DNA from: Mesorhizobium sp.
GTDB taxonomy: Bacteria; Pseudomonadota; Alphaproteobacteria; Rhizobiales; Rhizobiaceae
Reading direction: 5' to 3'
Assembly (NCBI GenBank): GCA_004020875.1
Contig: SAPZ01000018.1
Coordinates: 1 to 64,000, forward strand
Length of the DNA stretch: 64,000 nucleotides
Both the position numbers and the translations under genes were made by a program. Under the pieces are notes generated by a model, which was given only the letters and a program-made list of their open reading frames with translations, was not told the DNA's origin and did not search any database. Shown here piece by piece: positions 17,926 to 26,801 of this stretch (its first letter is position 1; each line of letters opens with the position of its first letter).

Positions 17926-18531
17926 TCAGTTCAGGATCTGGAACGCGGCCTCAGTCGGCATCTTGCCGACGCCGTTGACCGTCTGGATGTCCTGCGGGCA
18001 GGCCGAAATGACCATCAGGAGATCGGCTTCCACGTCGAAGAGAACATGGTCTCCGGGCCGCGAGACCGGCGGCTCGCGGGTGATGACGCCTGCGCCCGAC
18101 ACTGGAAAGTTCATGAACAGGTTCAGGGGTCCGGGTGTGAAGGCTGACTGCCTGCCGACGCCTGCAAGCGCGGCATGAAAGTTGTCGTTGCAGTTGTCGT
18201 GGTAGCCTTCGTATTTCAGCCGCTCATAGGTCTTGCGGCTGCAGCAGCACATCAACGTGTCATGGATGCCCGGCGACGTGTCCTCGATCACCGTGAGCAT
18301 CGGGGTGAACTGGTTGCTCACATAGGTGTCGCCAGTAGCCGGGATGATGCGGCTGGTTGCCGATCGCGTATGCTCCATCGACATGTACTCCTTCATGTCG
18401 CCGAGAGCGAAGGCCCAGGTGTCGAGCACCTGCGACCCGTGCGTGTTGATGATCTTCAGCCGGTTTCCGCGGCGCACCTCGAAGGCAATGCCCTTGCGGG
18501 CCGGGATGACGGTCGTTTCAGGATGGTTCAT
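17926..18531 (-). CDS. DUF1989 (urea carboxylase-associated) family protein, copy 1
   Basis: About 201 residues of the DUF1989/UAAP family. It contains LKIINTHGSQVLDTWAFA, the DTSPGIHDTLMCCCS segment with conserved cysteines, GYHDNCNDNFHAAL and a closing VISACPQDIQTVNG. Some relatives form the carboxyguanidine deiminase that works with guanidine/urea carboxylase; no such carboxylase is in this window. The internal ATG at 18531 has GGAG at ideal spacing and is preferred over ATG 18552, which overlaps the livF-like gene by 4 bp. Co-transcription with an importer and amide hydrolases points to a nitrogen-releasing step on the imported compound. Confidence 0.82.
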   Translation of the reverse strand: MNHPETTVIPARKGIAFEVRRGNRLKIINTHGSQVLDTWAFALGDMKEYMSMEHTRSATSRIIPATGDTYVSNQFTPMLTVIEDTSPGIHDTLMCCCSRKTYERLKYEGYHDNCNDNFHAALAGVGRQSAFTPGPLNLFMNFPVSGAGVITREPPVSRPGDHVLFDVEADLLMVISACPQDIQTVNGVGKMPTEAAFQILN

Positions 18532-18548
18532 GTCTCGCTCCGCGCTGT

Positions 18549-19292
18549 TCATATGTCTGCCGTCTCGACAACCGGCTCACCGCCGAGGAAGGCAGCCTTG
18601 ATACGGGGATCATGCATGACGTCCCTGGCGGGGCCGTCGGCGAATTTGCGGCCAAGCTCCAGTACGATCGCCCGGTCCGAGATCATCAGCGATCCGAACA
18701 CATTCTGTTCTGCCATGATGACAGTCACGCCTTTGCCCCGGATCGAATTGACCGTCTCGAACACCTCGGCCTGCATCCTAGGTGAAAGGCCCAGCGACGG
18801 CTCGTCGAGCAGAAGAAGCCTGGGGCTGTTTTCGAGCACCATCGCCGTCTCCAGGATCTGCTGTTCACCGCCGCTCAGATTGCCGGCAAGCTGGCGCCAT
18901 TTGCGCCGCAGCATCGGGAAGAGCTCGGTCACGCTCTCGATGGCGGCCGAGGCCTTGGCTCTCGGCAGAAGATAGGCACCCATCTCCAGGTTCTCATGAA
19001 CGCTCATCTGGGGGAAGTTGCACCGCCCCTGCGGCACGATGCCGATACCGGACCTTAGTCTGGCCGCAGACGAAAGTCCCTCGACGGCCTTGCCCTCGAA
19101 GACCAATTTTCCGGAGAAGTGTTTGTTGAGGCCGAAAATGGACTTGAGCAGTGTCGATTTCCCGGCGCCATTGCCGCCGATCAGGCTGGTCACCGAACCG
19201 ATTGCAAAGATCGCCGAAAAGTCACGCACGATGGGATGATCGAGATAGCCGACCGACCAGTCGCTGATTTCGAGTGCGATGTCACTGGCCAT
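18549..19292 (-). CDS. branched-chain amino acid-type ABC transporter ATPase (LivF-like)
   Basis: A 247-residue ATP-binding subunit. Walker A GGNGAGKSTLLKS is near residue 37, the LivF-typical GIGIVPQGRCNFPQMSVHENLEMGAYLL follows the Q-loop, the signature is LSGGEQQILETAMVL and Walker B is LLLLDEPSLGLSP. It pairs with the LivG-like subunit, overlapping its gene by 11 bp, to power uptake. Liv-type systems in rhizobia import amino acids, amides and ureides, so the real ligand is set by the binding protein. Confidence 0.92.
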   Translation of the reverse strand: MASDIALEISDWSVGYLDHPIVRDFSAIFAIGSVTSLIGGNGAGKSTLLKSIFGLNKHFSGKLVFEGKAVEGLSSAARLRSGIGIVPQGRCNFPQMSVHENLEMGAYLLPRAKASAAIESVTELFPMLRRKWRQLAGNLSGGEQQILETAMVLENSPRLLLLDEPSLGLSPRMQAEVFETVNSIRGKGVTVIMAEQNVFGSLMISDRAIVLELGRKFADGPARDVMHDPRIKAAFLGGEPVVETADI

Positions 19293-20088
19293 GGAATGCT
19301 AGCTCCATAGCTACGGCGTCGGCCTTACCAAGATAGGCGTGCAGCACCCGCTCGTCCTCCTTGATGAGGGACGGAGGCCCCTCGGCGAGCTTTCGACCCT
19401 GCTCCATGACAACGACCCTGGAACAGTGCTCCATGATGAACTGAACGTTGTGCTCGACGATGATGAACGTCTGACCATTGCTGTTGAGTGACTGGATGAG
19501 GCCGCCGATCCTCCTGATGACCGTCGGGTTAACGCCAGCCAGCGGCTCGTCGAGAATGACGATCTTCGGATTGGACATCAGAGCCATTGCCAGCGCGAGC
19601 AGCTTCTTCTGCCCATAGGACAGGAACGCGGCCGGGAAGGCCGACATCGTTGCTAGCCCCACCAGATGGATCAGCTCGCGGCCGCGCTCGCTGGCCCGAC
19701 GCTCGGCACCGCGGCAGGCCTGCGTGCCGGCCAGCGCCTGCCACCACGGGACGCCGTCGTAGGCCTGGCGCGCGATCAGCACGTTTTCCATGAGTGTCAG
19801 CCGGTCATAGACGCGCACATTCTGGAACGTCCGGGAAAGGCCTGCCTGGGCGATCTGCTCGGCGCGCGCGCCAGTCAGCCGCTTTCCGTCAAGCAACACG
19901 GAGCCTTGGTCCGCCCTGGCGAAGCCGGTGATACAGTCGATCGAGGTGCTCTTGCCAGATCCGTTTGGCCCAATCAGGCCCAGGATCTCTCCACGCTCGA
20001 CCGCGAAGGTCAGATCATCAACCGCCCTGATGCCGGAAAATGACTTGCTCAGGTTCTCAACCGAAAGAAGGGGCTGCTGTGACGGCAT
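19282..20088 (-). CDS. branched-chain amino acid-type ABC transporter ATPase (LivG-like)
   Basis: A 268-residue ATPase with Walker A GPNGSGKSTSIDCITGF, the LivG-type GLSRTFQNVRVYDRLTLMENVL, a degenerate signature FLSYGQKKLLALAMAL (Tyr-Gly-Gln in place of Gly-Gly) typical of LivG, and Walker B IVILDEPLAGVNP. Its start codon overlaps the livM-like stop by one base, so translation is coupled. It forms the heterodimeric ATPase with the LivF-like protein. Confidence 0.92.
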   Translation of the reverse strand: MPSQQPLLSVENLSKSFSGIRAVDDLTFAVERGEILGLIGPNGSGKSTSIDCITGFARADQGSVLLDGKRLTGARAEQIAQAGLSRTFQNVRVYDRLTLMENVLIARQAYDGVPWWQALAGTQACRGAERRASERGRELIHLVGLATMSAFPAAFLSYGQKKLLALAMALMSNPKIVILDEPLAGVNPTVIRRIGGLIQSLNSNGQTFIIVEHNVQFIMEHCSRVVVMEQGRKLAEGPPSLIKEDERVLHAYLGKADAVAMELAFHGQ

Positions 20089-21083
20089 TATTCGGTCCTC
20101 CTCAGCATACGGTTTCGGCGATCGGCCAGATATCCGCCCAGTCCCTGGGGCATGAACTGGATGGTTATGATCAGCACAAGTCCAAATAGGATCATGCGCA
20201 GTTCCGGCGCGAGGCGCAGCAGCTCGGGCAGCGCGGTGAAGACAAAGCTCATCAACAGCACGAACCAGAAGTGACCGGCGCCACCGACAATGACGATGAT
20301 CAGCATCATCTGCGCATAGTAGATGTCGAAGATGCCTGGATCGACGATGCCGAGCTTGAAGACGTAGAGCGCGCCGGCGAGACCGCCGATCAGAGCCGAA
20401 AGAGCGAAGGCCGACAGCTGGTGAAGGAAGACGGAAATCCCTTGCGATCGCGCCAAATTTTCATCAAGGTTGACCGCGACGAACGCCCTGCCGACGCGCG
20501 ATCGAAGAAGCCACCAGGTTGCCGCGACGACCAGGGCACCGCAGCCCAGCGCGATCCAGTAGAACCCCGATGCCGTGTTGCCATCCAGCAGGATCGCGTC
20601 ACCCAGGCGAACCTGCGGAGACGGCAAACCGGGAATGCCCATGGCGCCACGGGTCAGAGATGTCCAGCTGCGCGCGAGCAGCTGCAGAAGCAGGCTGAAG
20701 CTGAGCGTGATGACGACGAACGCATCGCGCGAAACGCGTAGCGCAGCCAGCCCGCCGGCGAGCGAGGTGAAGACGCACACTGCTCCCGCACAGCCAATGG
20801 CCGTCCACGGCGAAAAGCCGTGATCGGTGACCAGCAGAGCCGATACATAGGCCCCAAGGCCCCAGAACCCGACCTGCGCGAACGACAGCAGGCCGGCATA
20901 GCCATAGACCACGTTGAGGCCGGTGCTAGCCACGGCGAAGAAGATGGCAAGCGTCGCGATGCCGGTGATGTAGTCCGACGGCGACCAGAGCGGAAGCGTG
21001 AACAGGATGACGGCACATGCCGACAGTCCAAGCCGGCGCAAGGGCGGCCAGGGCGAATTCATGCTGGCGGCTGCCATGCTCAT
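20088..21083 (-). CDS. branched-chain amino acid-type ABC transporter permease (LivM-like)
   Basis: A 331-residue inner-membrane permease with about nine hydrophobic segments. LivM landmarks are VVYGYAGLLSFAQVGFWGLGAYVSALL near residue 55, a RVGRAFVAVNLDENLARSQGI cytoplasmic loop, and a C-terminal DIYYAQMMLIIVIVGGAGHFWFVL. It overlaps the livH-like gene by 4 bp and forms the heterodimeric channel with it. Confidence 0.92.
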   Translation of the reverse strand: MSMAAASMNSPWPPLRRLGLSACAVILFTLPLWSPSDYITGIATLAIFFAVASTGLNVVYGYAGLLSFAQVGFWGLGAYVSALLVTDHGFSPWTAIGCAGAVCVFTSLAGGLAALRVSRDAFVVITLSFSLLLQLLARSWTSLTRGAMGIPGLPSPQVRLGDAILLDGNTASGFYWIALGCGALVVAATWWLLRSRVGRAFVAVNLDENLARSQGISVFLHQLSAFALSALIGGLAGALYVFKLGIVDPGIFDIYYAQMMLIIVIVGGAGHFWFVLLMSFVFTALPELLRLAPELRMILFGLVLIITIQFMPQGLGGYLADRRNRMLRRTE

Positions 21084-21946
21084 ATCCTGACCCCTTTGCC
21101 GAAAAGACCCATTGGCCGGAACTGCAGCATCGCGATCATCACTAGAAACACGGCCGCATCCTGCAGCGAGGCCGACCCGAGGCCACCAGCCAGGCTCTCG
21201 GACACGCCAATGATAAGGCTGGCAACGACGGCGCCCGGCAGATGTCCGAGACCGCCGATGATAACGATGGCGAAAGCCTTGAACAGGATCGGCGCCCCCA
21301 TCAGCGGATGGACTGTAAAGACTGGTGCCAGGACGGCACCGGCAAGCCCTGCGAGAGCCGTCCCGATCACAACCGCATGGCCGGCGACAACCTCGGGTCG
21401 CATGCCAACAACGAGAGCAGCCTCGCGATTTTGCGAGAGCGCCCGGATAGCCATACCGAACCGCGTCCGTGTCAGCACCAGATGCAGCGCGGTGATCGAA
21501 ACGATGGCGAAACCGACCGCGATCGCCTTGATCATCTCCACACGCAAGCCCAGGAAATTGATGTCCCTGAAGCTGAACTCGGTGTCGACGATCTGCGGCG
21601 TGGCGCCGTAGAAGTAGATCAGCGCGTTCTGGACGACAATGCCGATGCCGAGCGTCAGGATAATGCCGCGTTCGAACTCACCCTTGCGGATGTGCTGCAG
21701 GAAAAGCACATAGAGAATGTAGCCGAAGGCGGCGACGCCAAGCGCCGATACAAACGCCGCCGGCAGGAAGCCGAACCCGAAATGGCCAACCAGCAACGCC
21801 AGGGCCAATGCGCCGAGCGTGTAGATCTGCCCGTGCGCGAAGTTGACGATTTCCAGAACCCCGAAAATCAGCGACAGGCCGACCCCGATGAGCGCGTAGA
21901 TCGCGCCCATCACCAGGCCGTTGAGAATGAGTGTCGAGACAAGCAT
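21080..21946 (-). CDS. branched-chain amino acid-type ABC transporter permease (LivH-like)
   Basis: A 288-residue membrane protein with the LivH pattern LNGLVMGAIYALIGVGLSLIFGVLEIVNFAHGQIYTLGA at the N-terminus, a GMAIRALSQNREAALVVGM ATPase-contact loop and a C-terminal FKAFAIVIIGGLGHLPGAVV segment. It follows the binding protein by 35 bp and overlaps livM. Together these genes make a complete Liv-type importer. Confidence 0.92.
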   Translation of the reverse strand: MLVSTLILNGLVMGAIYALIGVGLSLIFGVLEIVNFAHGQIYTLGALALALLVGHFGFGFLPAAFVSALGVAAFGYILYVLFLQHIRKGEFERGIILTLGIGIVVQNALIYFYGATPQIVDTEFSFRDINFLGLRVEMIKAIAVGFAIVSITALHLVLTRTRFGMAIRALSQNREAALVVGMRPEVVAGHAVVIGTALAGLAGAVLAPVFTVHPLMGAPILFKAFAIVIIGGLGHLPGAVVASLIIGVSESLAGGLGSASLQDAAVFLVMIAMLQFRPMGLFGKGVRI

Positions 21947-21981
21947 GACAACCTCGTTCGCGAAAAGGACCGCCGGCGCGA

Positions 21982-23124
21982 TCAGGTGTTGAACAGCCCT
22001 TTGACAACAACCTTGCTGTTCTCGATCTGCAGAATCACCGCCGACGGATGGGCTTGATGATGATCGTCGAACTTCAGCACATCGCCCAACGTCGCCTTGA
22101 AGGACGCACTCTCCAGGGCATCACGGATCTTGCCAGGCTCGGCCGACTTCGCCCGGTCGATCGCGTCGGCAACCAGCCTGATGGCAGTATAGCCCTCATA
22201 GCTCTGGGCATTCGGCACCTCGCCAAACTTCTTGCGGAACCGCTCGACAAAGGCCGTGTTGTCGCCGACCGTGATCTGCTCGGAATAAGGGAACACGCTC
22301 GTCGCGCCGTTGATCGCACCGCTTTCGACAACGCCTTCCTGGAGCTCCGAGAACTCGACACGCCCTGTCAGCGGGATGGTCAGGCCGGAGGCGCGGTACT
22401 GCCGCAGGAAGTTCAGTTCGTCCGCGCCGTTGAGGTAGACGGCGATCGCGTCCGGCTTGTCCGAGCCCATGCGGGCCAGAAAGGCCGAGAAGTCCTGTGT
22501 GTCGCGGCCGAAGAAGTCGCCATTGCCAACCTTGACGCCGTTCTTCTCGAGCACGGCCTTAAGGGCCGCATGACCGCCACGACCGTAATCAGTGTCCTCG
22601 CCAGCGAAGGCGACTTTCTTGATCTTGCCGTCCGCAATCAGGTAGCGGGCGAGGCCGATTGCCAGTTCCTGGTCGGACGGGTTGATGCGGAATGTCCATT
22701 TGTTGCCGCCCACCCCCGCCAGCTCGGTGATTTTTGGCGAGGTCGACGTCTCGACAACCAGCGGGATCTGCGCCTTCTCGATGATCGGCATGATGCTCAG
22801 CGTGGCTGAGCTGCAGAGAGCGCCGACAATGGCCGAAACCTTACCAACGCTGATCAGCTGCTCGGCGCTGGCGGCGCCCTGGGTGGGGTTGCACTGATTG
22901 TCCTGGACGGAAAGCTGAAGCTGCTGGCCAATGGCGCCGCCAGCGGCGTTGATCTCCTCGACGGCGAGCTCTGCACCCCAACGTTGATGCTGTCCGAGGT
23001 AGGCCGCGCCGCCGGTCTGTGGACTGCTCAGTCCAATCACGATGGGATCGGCAGCGGCGAGCTGCGTTCCCAGGGCCAGAGCCGCCAGCGCTGCTGCGAT
23101 ACGGATGGATGTCTGCAAGGTCAT
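21982..23124 (-). CDS. Liv-type periplasmic substrate-binding protein
   Basis: About 380 residues with a signal peptide (MTLQTSIRIAAALAALALGT, cleavage near AAADP) and a type-I periplasmic binding fold. Its motifs are IVIGLSSPQTGGAAYLGQHQ, W-AELAVEEINAAGGAIGQQL, GKVSAIVGALCSSATL, FAGEDTDYGRGGHAALKA and PNAQSYEGYTAIRLVADAI. It is the first gene of the importer operon and has a strong AGGGGAG ribosome site. The promoter and GTTGCA-N5-TGCAAC operator lie 20-75 bp upstream. Ligand identity cannot be read from sequence; the neighbourhood suggests a modified amino acid or amide containing sulfur. Confidence 0.9.
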   Translation of the reverse strand: MTLQTSIRIAAALAALALGTQLAAADPIVIGLSSPQTGGAAYLGQHQRWGAELAVEEINAAGGAIGQQLQLSVQDNQCNPTQGAASAEQLISVGKVSAIVGALCSSATLSIMPIIEKAQIPLVVETSTSPKITELAGVGGNKWTFRINPSDQELAIGLARYLIADGKIKKVAFAGEDTDYGRGGHAALKAVLEKNGVKVGNGDFFGRDTQDFSAFLARMGSDKPDAIAVYLNGADELNFLRQYRASGLTIPLTGRVEFSELQEGVVESGAINGATSVFPYSEQITVGDNTAFVERFRKKFGEVPNAQSYEGYTAIRLVADAIDRAKSAEPGKIRDALESASFKATLGDVLKFDDHHQAHPSAVILQIENSKVVVKGLFNT

Positions 23125-23144
23125 GTCATACTCCCCTATTTTAA

Positions 23145-23200
23145 AGTTGCATATAATGCAACTGTTTTTCATTTTATGCGCATGCTATCGTGCCCCTCAA
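23145..23200 (-). promoter_or_regulatory. promoter and operator of the Liv-type importer operon
   Basis: On the minus strand a -35 TTGAGG (23195-23200) and a -10 TAAAAT (23171-23176) are 18 bp apart. Seven bp further is a 19-bp perfect palindrome with arms AGTTGCAT and ATGCAACT (23145-23163), containing GTTGCA-N5-TGCAAC at 23146-23162. The same operator in the same relative place is found upstream of the cystathionine-lyase operon. Confidence 0.65.
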
Positions 23201-23217
23201 GCCGAGGGTTGCTGTTG

Positions 23218-24855
23218 TCATCCCACGTTTGAAAGTCGTTTTTCGTTTTGTTGAGCAATTGCGAACGGTTTCGTTCGCCGCGACAGGCAACGGCTCAGTT
23301 CCAGGTGCTCTGCGGCGTCGAGGCGACTAACCAGGCCTGTTTCCCAAGACAGGTAGCGGCGGGCCGCCTCCAGGTTTCCGCTGTGCCGGTCATGGGTGAA
23401 GAAGACGAAATCCAGCGCCTGGGCGTCTGATGGCTGCTCCGGTGTGGAAACCACCTCCAAGCCCGCTTCGCGCCAGCTGGCAGCGGTGCCCGAGAGCTCG
23501 GTCAGGTTACAGAATCCGTTTGCCCTGAGATCGGAGGCGACCAGTCCGAGGACGTCGCTGTCGTCCGCGCATAAGACGACCAGCGCCGTTTTGTCGACAT
23601 GGTTCAGTCGCTCACCAAGCTGATGCCTGAGGACCCATTGAGCGCCTGAAATGTGAGCCGAGCGATATGCTATGCTTGGCCTGACGTCCAGGACGATGGC
23701 ATCGCGCGGCAGCGGAACCGGCGCGCGCGGCAGGTCCGGCATCGCGGGGCACAGCGGCCGTGGCGATACAATGTCGCCCCACGCGTCTTCAGCTGCCGCC
23801 AGCACGTGGCAGTCGAGCCCCATCATCTTCAGATAACGGGCAACGACCACGGCCCGCAGGCCGGTATCGTCGGCCAGCACTATCCGCGCCCGGCGCACCG
23901 CAACCCAATGGTCGGTCGACTGGATGAGCTGGCCGCCTGGTGCGTGCGTGGCGCCTTCGATATGATGGCTGCGAAATTCGGTATCGCTGCGCACGTCAAA
24001 GACATAGGTCGTCCGGAGCCCATCGCTGAGCCAGGCATTCACGGTCGCGACATCGACAAACGGCACTTGCCAGGCCTCGCCGAGCGTCCTCGCCCTGGCC
24101 CGCATCGTCGCCCGGCATTCCTCGTCTGGTACCGCCTCGACAGCTCGGTCGGATCCACGTTCCAGGTCGAGACCGGCAAGCGTCCAGCCCTGGGTTCCGT
24201 TTTCCAGCGCGAAGACGGGATTGGGAAAGCCGAGGTCACGAAGTATCTGGGCACCGATGATGGATCTGGTGCGACCCGCGCAATGAACCACCACCGGAAT
24301 TTCCGGATCCGGGATAATGGCGCTTGCCCGATATGCAAGGTCACCGTTGGGCAGACAGATGCTGCCCGGAATGTTCATCCGGTGATGTTCCTCAGGCGGT
24401 CGGCCGTCGAGCAGGACGAGCCTCCTGCCCTCCCGCTGCCAGCGATTAAGCTCTTCAGGAGATACATGTGGCACAGAGAAGGCTTGCTCGACCAGTTCGC
24501 CGAAGGCTTTGCTCGGAACGAATACACCCTCGAAAAGTGACAAGCCCGATCGTTGCCATCCAGTCGCTCCGCCATCGAGAAAGAACACATCTTGATAACC
24601 GAGCCCCCGAGCGATTTCGGCGGCTCGTTCGGCTCGCTGCGAATAGCCGTCATCCATGAAAACGATCCGGCAAGCCGTCGAAGGCACCAAGACAGGCAAT
24701 TTGGCCTCCAGCACACCAAACGGCAGCGAGGCTGCAAACAGCGGATGGCCCGAGGCAAACTCTCCCGCCTCGCGAACGTCGAGGAGGGCAAGCTCTTGCC
24801 CGTCGGATAGCCACGCCTTCGCTGTAGAAGCACTGATAGGTGAGGGAAATCGCAT
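23218..24855 (-). CDS. four-domain rhodanese (sulfurtransferase)
   Basis: A 545-residue protein built of four rhodanese domains (about residues 1-115, 125-245, 262-365 and 378-495). The active-site cysteine is present in domain 2 (Cys192 in VVHCAGRTRS) and domain 4 (Cys429 in LVVLCADDSD). Domains 1 and 3 have Asp-type replacements (FMDDGYSQ, LADDTGLR) and are probably structural. Rhodaneses move sulfane sulfur to thiol or cyanide acceptors. It follows the thiol dioxygenase gene by 10 bp and shares its operon with the cystathionine lyase, a layout suited to handling persulfide or thiosulfate formed from cysteine breakdown. Confidence 0.88.
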   Translation of the reverse strand: MRFPSPISASTAKAWLSDGQELALLDVREAGEFASGHPLFAASLPFGVLEAKLPVLVPSTACRIVFMDDGYSQRAERAAEIARGLGYQDVFFLDGGATGWQRSGLSLFEGVFVPSKAFGELVEQAFSVPHVSPEELNRWQREGRRLVLLDGRPPEEHHRMNIPGSICLPNGDLAYRASAIIPDPEIPVVVHCAGRTRSIIGAQILRDLGFPNPVFALENGTQGWTLAGLDLERGSDRAVEAVPDEECRATMRARARTLGEAWQVPFVDVATVNAWLSDGLRTTYVFDVRSDTEFRSHHIEGATHAPGGQLIQSTDHWVAVRRARIVLADDTGLRAVVVARYLKMMGLDCHVLAAAEDAWGDIVSPRPLCPAMPDLPRAPVPLPRDAIVLDVRPSIAYRSAHISGAQWVLRHQLGERLNHVDKTALVVLCADDSDVLGLVASDLRANGFCNLTELSGTAASWREAGLEVVSTPEQPSDAQALDFVFFTHDRHSGNLEAARRYLSWETGLVSRLDAAEHLELSRCLSRRTKPFAIAQQNEKRLSNVG

Positions 24856-24865
24856 CCTGCCTGCC

Positions 24866-25447
24866 CTATTTCTTCGTCGCGACAGCCATCTTCATTGGCC
24901 TCGCCTCACCCGCATCAAGATCAAACATCAGACGCTCGCTGAGCGTCTCGAGCGCCTTCCCGTAGAAATGCAAATGCCTGATCGGCTGTTCGCCGCGGAT
25001 CTCCACCGAGTGAATGTCGTCCGCCAGGAGCGCGATGCCCCTGCCCGGCCGCACGTCGACCTCACCGGTTGAGCGCAGCGTCGCGGGCCCGACGCCGGTG
25101 CGTCCGTCGGTGCGCTCGTAAAGTGTGTTGTGCTCAGCACCCTCGACGGCGGCGATGCAGGCCCAGGTCGTGTGATTGTGGGGCGGTATCCGGTTTCCTG
25201 GCCGCATCACATTGAGATAGAGCGTGAAGCTGTCATCGGGATCGGTCGCGATCAGATAGCGGGCCTGCCGTTCTCCGGCATCGGGATCGGGATAGCGATC
25301 AGGACCCCAGCGCCCGGGCAGGCTCGCAGCCCGCTCGATGATCGCGAGGACATCGGCGAGACTGCTGCGGTTCGCACCATCGCGCTCGATACGCGCCTTC
25401 GCCTCGGCAACGAGTGCCTGTACCTCACCGTCAGCGATGCTGGACAT
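24866..25447 (-). CDS. cysteine dioxygenase-like thiol dioxygenase (cupin)
   Basis: About 193 residues of the cysteine dioxygenase family. The iron site appears as PPHNHTTW (His90, His92) and DDIHSVE (His146), in the order and spacing of thiol dioxygenases. These non-heme iron enzymes oxidise cysteine, 3-mercaptopropionate or similar thiols to sulfinates. The chosen ATG overlaps the end of the cystathionine-lyase gene by 17 bp; a longer start at 25534 would intrude further into it. The position between a C-S lyase and a rhodanese fits oxidation of the released thiol. Confidence 0.85.
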   Translation of the reverse strand: MSSIADGEVQALVAEAKARIERDGANRSSLADVLAIIERAASLPGRWGPDRYPDPDAGERQARYLIATDPDDSFTLYLNVMRPGNRIPPHNHTTWACIAAVEGAEHNTLYERTDGRTGVGPATLRSTGEVDVRPGRGIALLADDIHSVEIRGEQPIRHLHFYGKALETLSERLMFDLDAGEARPMKMAVATKK

Positions 25448-26645
25448 TGCGTTTCCTTTCGTCACGGCAGTTGGCTGCATGCAGCTTGTCAAGACCGGGC
25501 TGAAGGTCGTCGAGAAGATCGTCGGGATCCTCAAGGCCGATGTGAAGCCGCAGCAGCGGACCTTTGCAGAGTGGTTCGCTGGTGGCTGTGCGCACCGGTT
25601 TCGAGGGAAGGATCAGGCTCTCGAAACCGCCCCAGCTGGAGCCGATGCCAAACAGTTCCAGGGAGTCGATGAAGGCGCGGACAGTATCAGGGCTGGTGTG
25701 CACCAGTTCAACGCCAAACAGCCCAGTCGCTCCCGAGAAATCCCGGCTCCAGATCGTGTGCGAGCTGTCGGTATCAAGTGCTGGATAGAGCACTCTCTCG
25801 ACGGCGGGATGCCCCTTCAGCGACTCGGCTATCGTCTTCGCGCTCTGCTGGTGCTGGCGCAACCTGGCGCCCAGCGAGCGTAGTCCTCGCAGAGCAAGCC
25901 AGCATTCATCCGGCCCGGCAAGCACGCCGTGTCCGGCGGCCCAGTCCCGGATCCGCGGCAAGTGGCGTTCGTTTGCCACCGCCACACCCAGCATCGCATC
26001 CGAGTGCCCCACGATGTACTTCGTCGCCGCGTGAATCGCGACATGGGCGCCAAGGTCTATCGGCCGGTGGAAGAAGGGCGTCGCCCAGGTGTTGTCGACA
26101 ACGACGGCGATATCGGGTGAACGGCAGCCGGCCACAATCGCCGGAATGTCCTGGACCTCGAAGGTCAGGCTGCCTGGCGACTCGCAATAGACCACCCGGG
26201 TTTGCGGTCGCACCAGATCGCCAATGGACGCACCAATGCCGGGAGCGAAGAACGTAACATCGATCCCGTTGCGGCGAAGCTCGGTATCGCAGAAATTTCG
26301 CGCCGGGCCGTACACCGCGTCGGTGACCAGCAGATGGTCTCCGGGGCTAAGCAGGGACTTCAGCACGCCGGCAATTGCCGCCAGGCCTGACGGATAGAGA
26401 ACGGCTCCATCGGCACCTTCAATTTCGGCCATCGCCTCGCACAGCGCGAACGACGTCTGCGTGCCATAACGCCCATAGCGCAACGCGCCAAATTTGCTGG
26501 CCCGGGAGCGTTCGTAAGCTCCGATATCAGGATAGAGTACCGTCGAGGCGCGGACCACTGGCGTGTTCACGACACCGCCGAAATCGGCTGGGTGGCGGCC
26601 GGCATGAACCAGCCGCGTATCCCGGCTCAGCTTCGGGGACCGCAT
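25431..26645 (-). CDS. metC: cystathionine beta-lyase-type PLP enzyme
   Basis: A 404-residue member of the Cys/Met metabolism PLP family. The PLP lysine is Lys209 in AATKYIVGHSD. Other motifs are RYGRYGTQTSFALCEAMAEIEGADGAVLYPSG near residue 55, VVVDNTWATPFF and a C-terminal IGSSWGGFESL, which is typical of cystathionine beta-lyases. It cleaves a C-S bond in cystathionine-like amino acids, releasing thiol, pyruvate and ammonia. It leads the operon with the thiol dioxygenase and rhodanese. In this setting a catabolic role on an S-substituted cysteine is as likely as methionine synthesis. Confidence 0.88.
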   Translation of the reverse strand: MRSPKLSRDTRLVHAGRHPADFGGVVNTPVVRASTVLYPDIGAYERSRASKFGALRYGRYGTQTSFALCEAMAEIEGADGAVLYPSGLAAIAGVLKSLLSPGDHLLVTDAVYGPARNFCDTELRRNGIDVTFFAPGIGASIGDLVRPQTRVVYCESPGSLTFEVQDIPAIVAGCRSPDIAVVVDNTWATPFFHRPIDLGAHVAIHAATKYIVGHSDAMLGVAVANERHLPRIRDWAAGHGVLAGPDECWLALRGLRSLGARLRQHQQSAKTIAESLKGHPAVERVLYPALDTDSSHTIWSRDFSGATGLFGVELVHTSPDTVRAFIDSLELFGIGSSWGGFESLILPSKPVRTATSEPLCKGPLLRLHIGLEDPDDLLDDLQPGLDKLHAANCRDERKRNVQHR

Positions 26646-26648
26646 CGT

Positions 26649-26786
26649 CTAGCTCGCCATCTTTGCATGTGCCGGCAGTGCCCTGCCCGGAACAATGCTT
26701 GCCGGATGCCCACCCGCTGCGGACACAATCACGACCGGCACAAATCCGTTGAGACTGGCGACCAGGGCCCGCAAGGTTTTCAGCAA
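26649..26786 (-). CDS. possible 45-residue small protein in the metC leader
   Basis: A TTG-initiated frame with a GGGAG ribosome site 6 nt upstream (26793-26797). The peptide starts MLKTLRALVASLNGFVPVV and has a hydrophobic middle and a Pro/Ala-rich tail. It stops 3 nt before the metC ATG, the spacing of translational coupling. No similarity is recognised; it could be a real small gene or a regulatory leader peptide. Confidence 0.35.
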   Translation of the reverse strand: MLKTLRALVASLNGFVPVVIVSAAGGHPASIVPGRALPAHAKMAS

Positions 26787-26801
26787 TATCTTCTCCCATT
26801 T

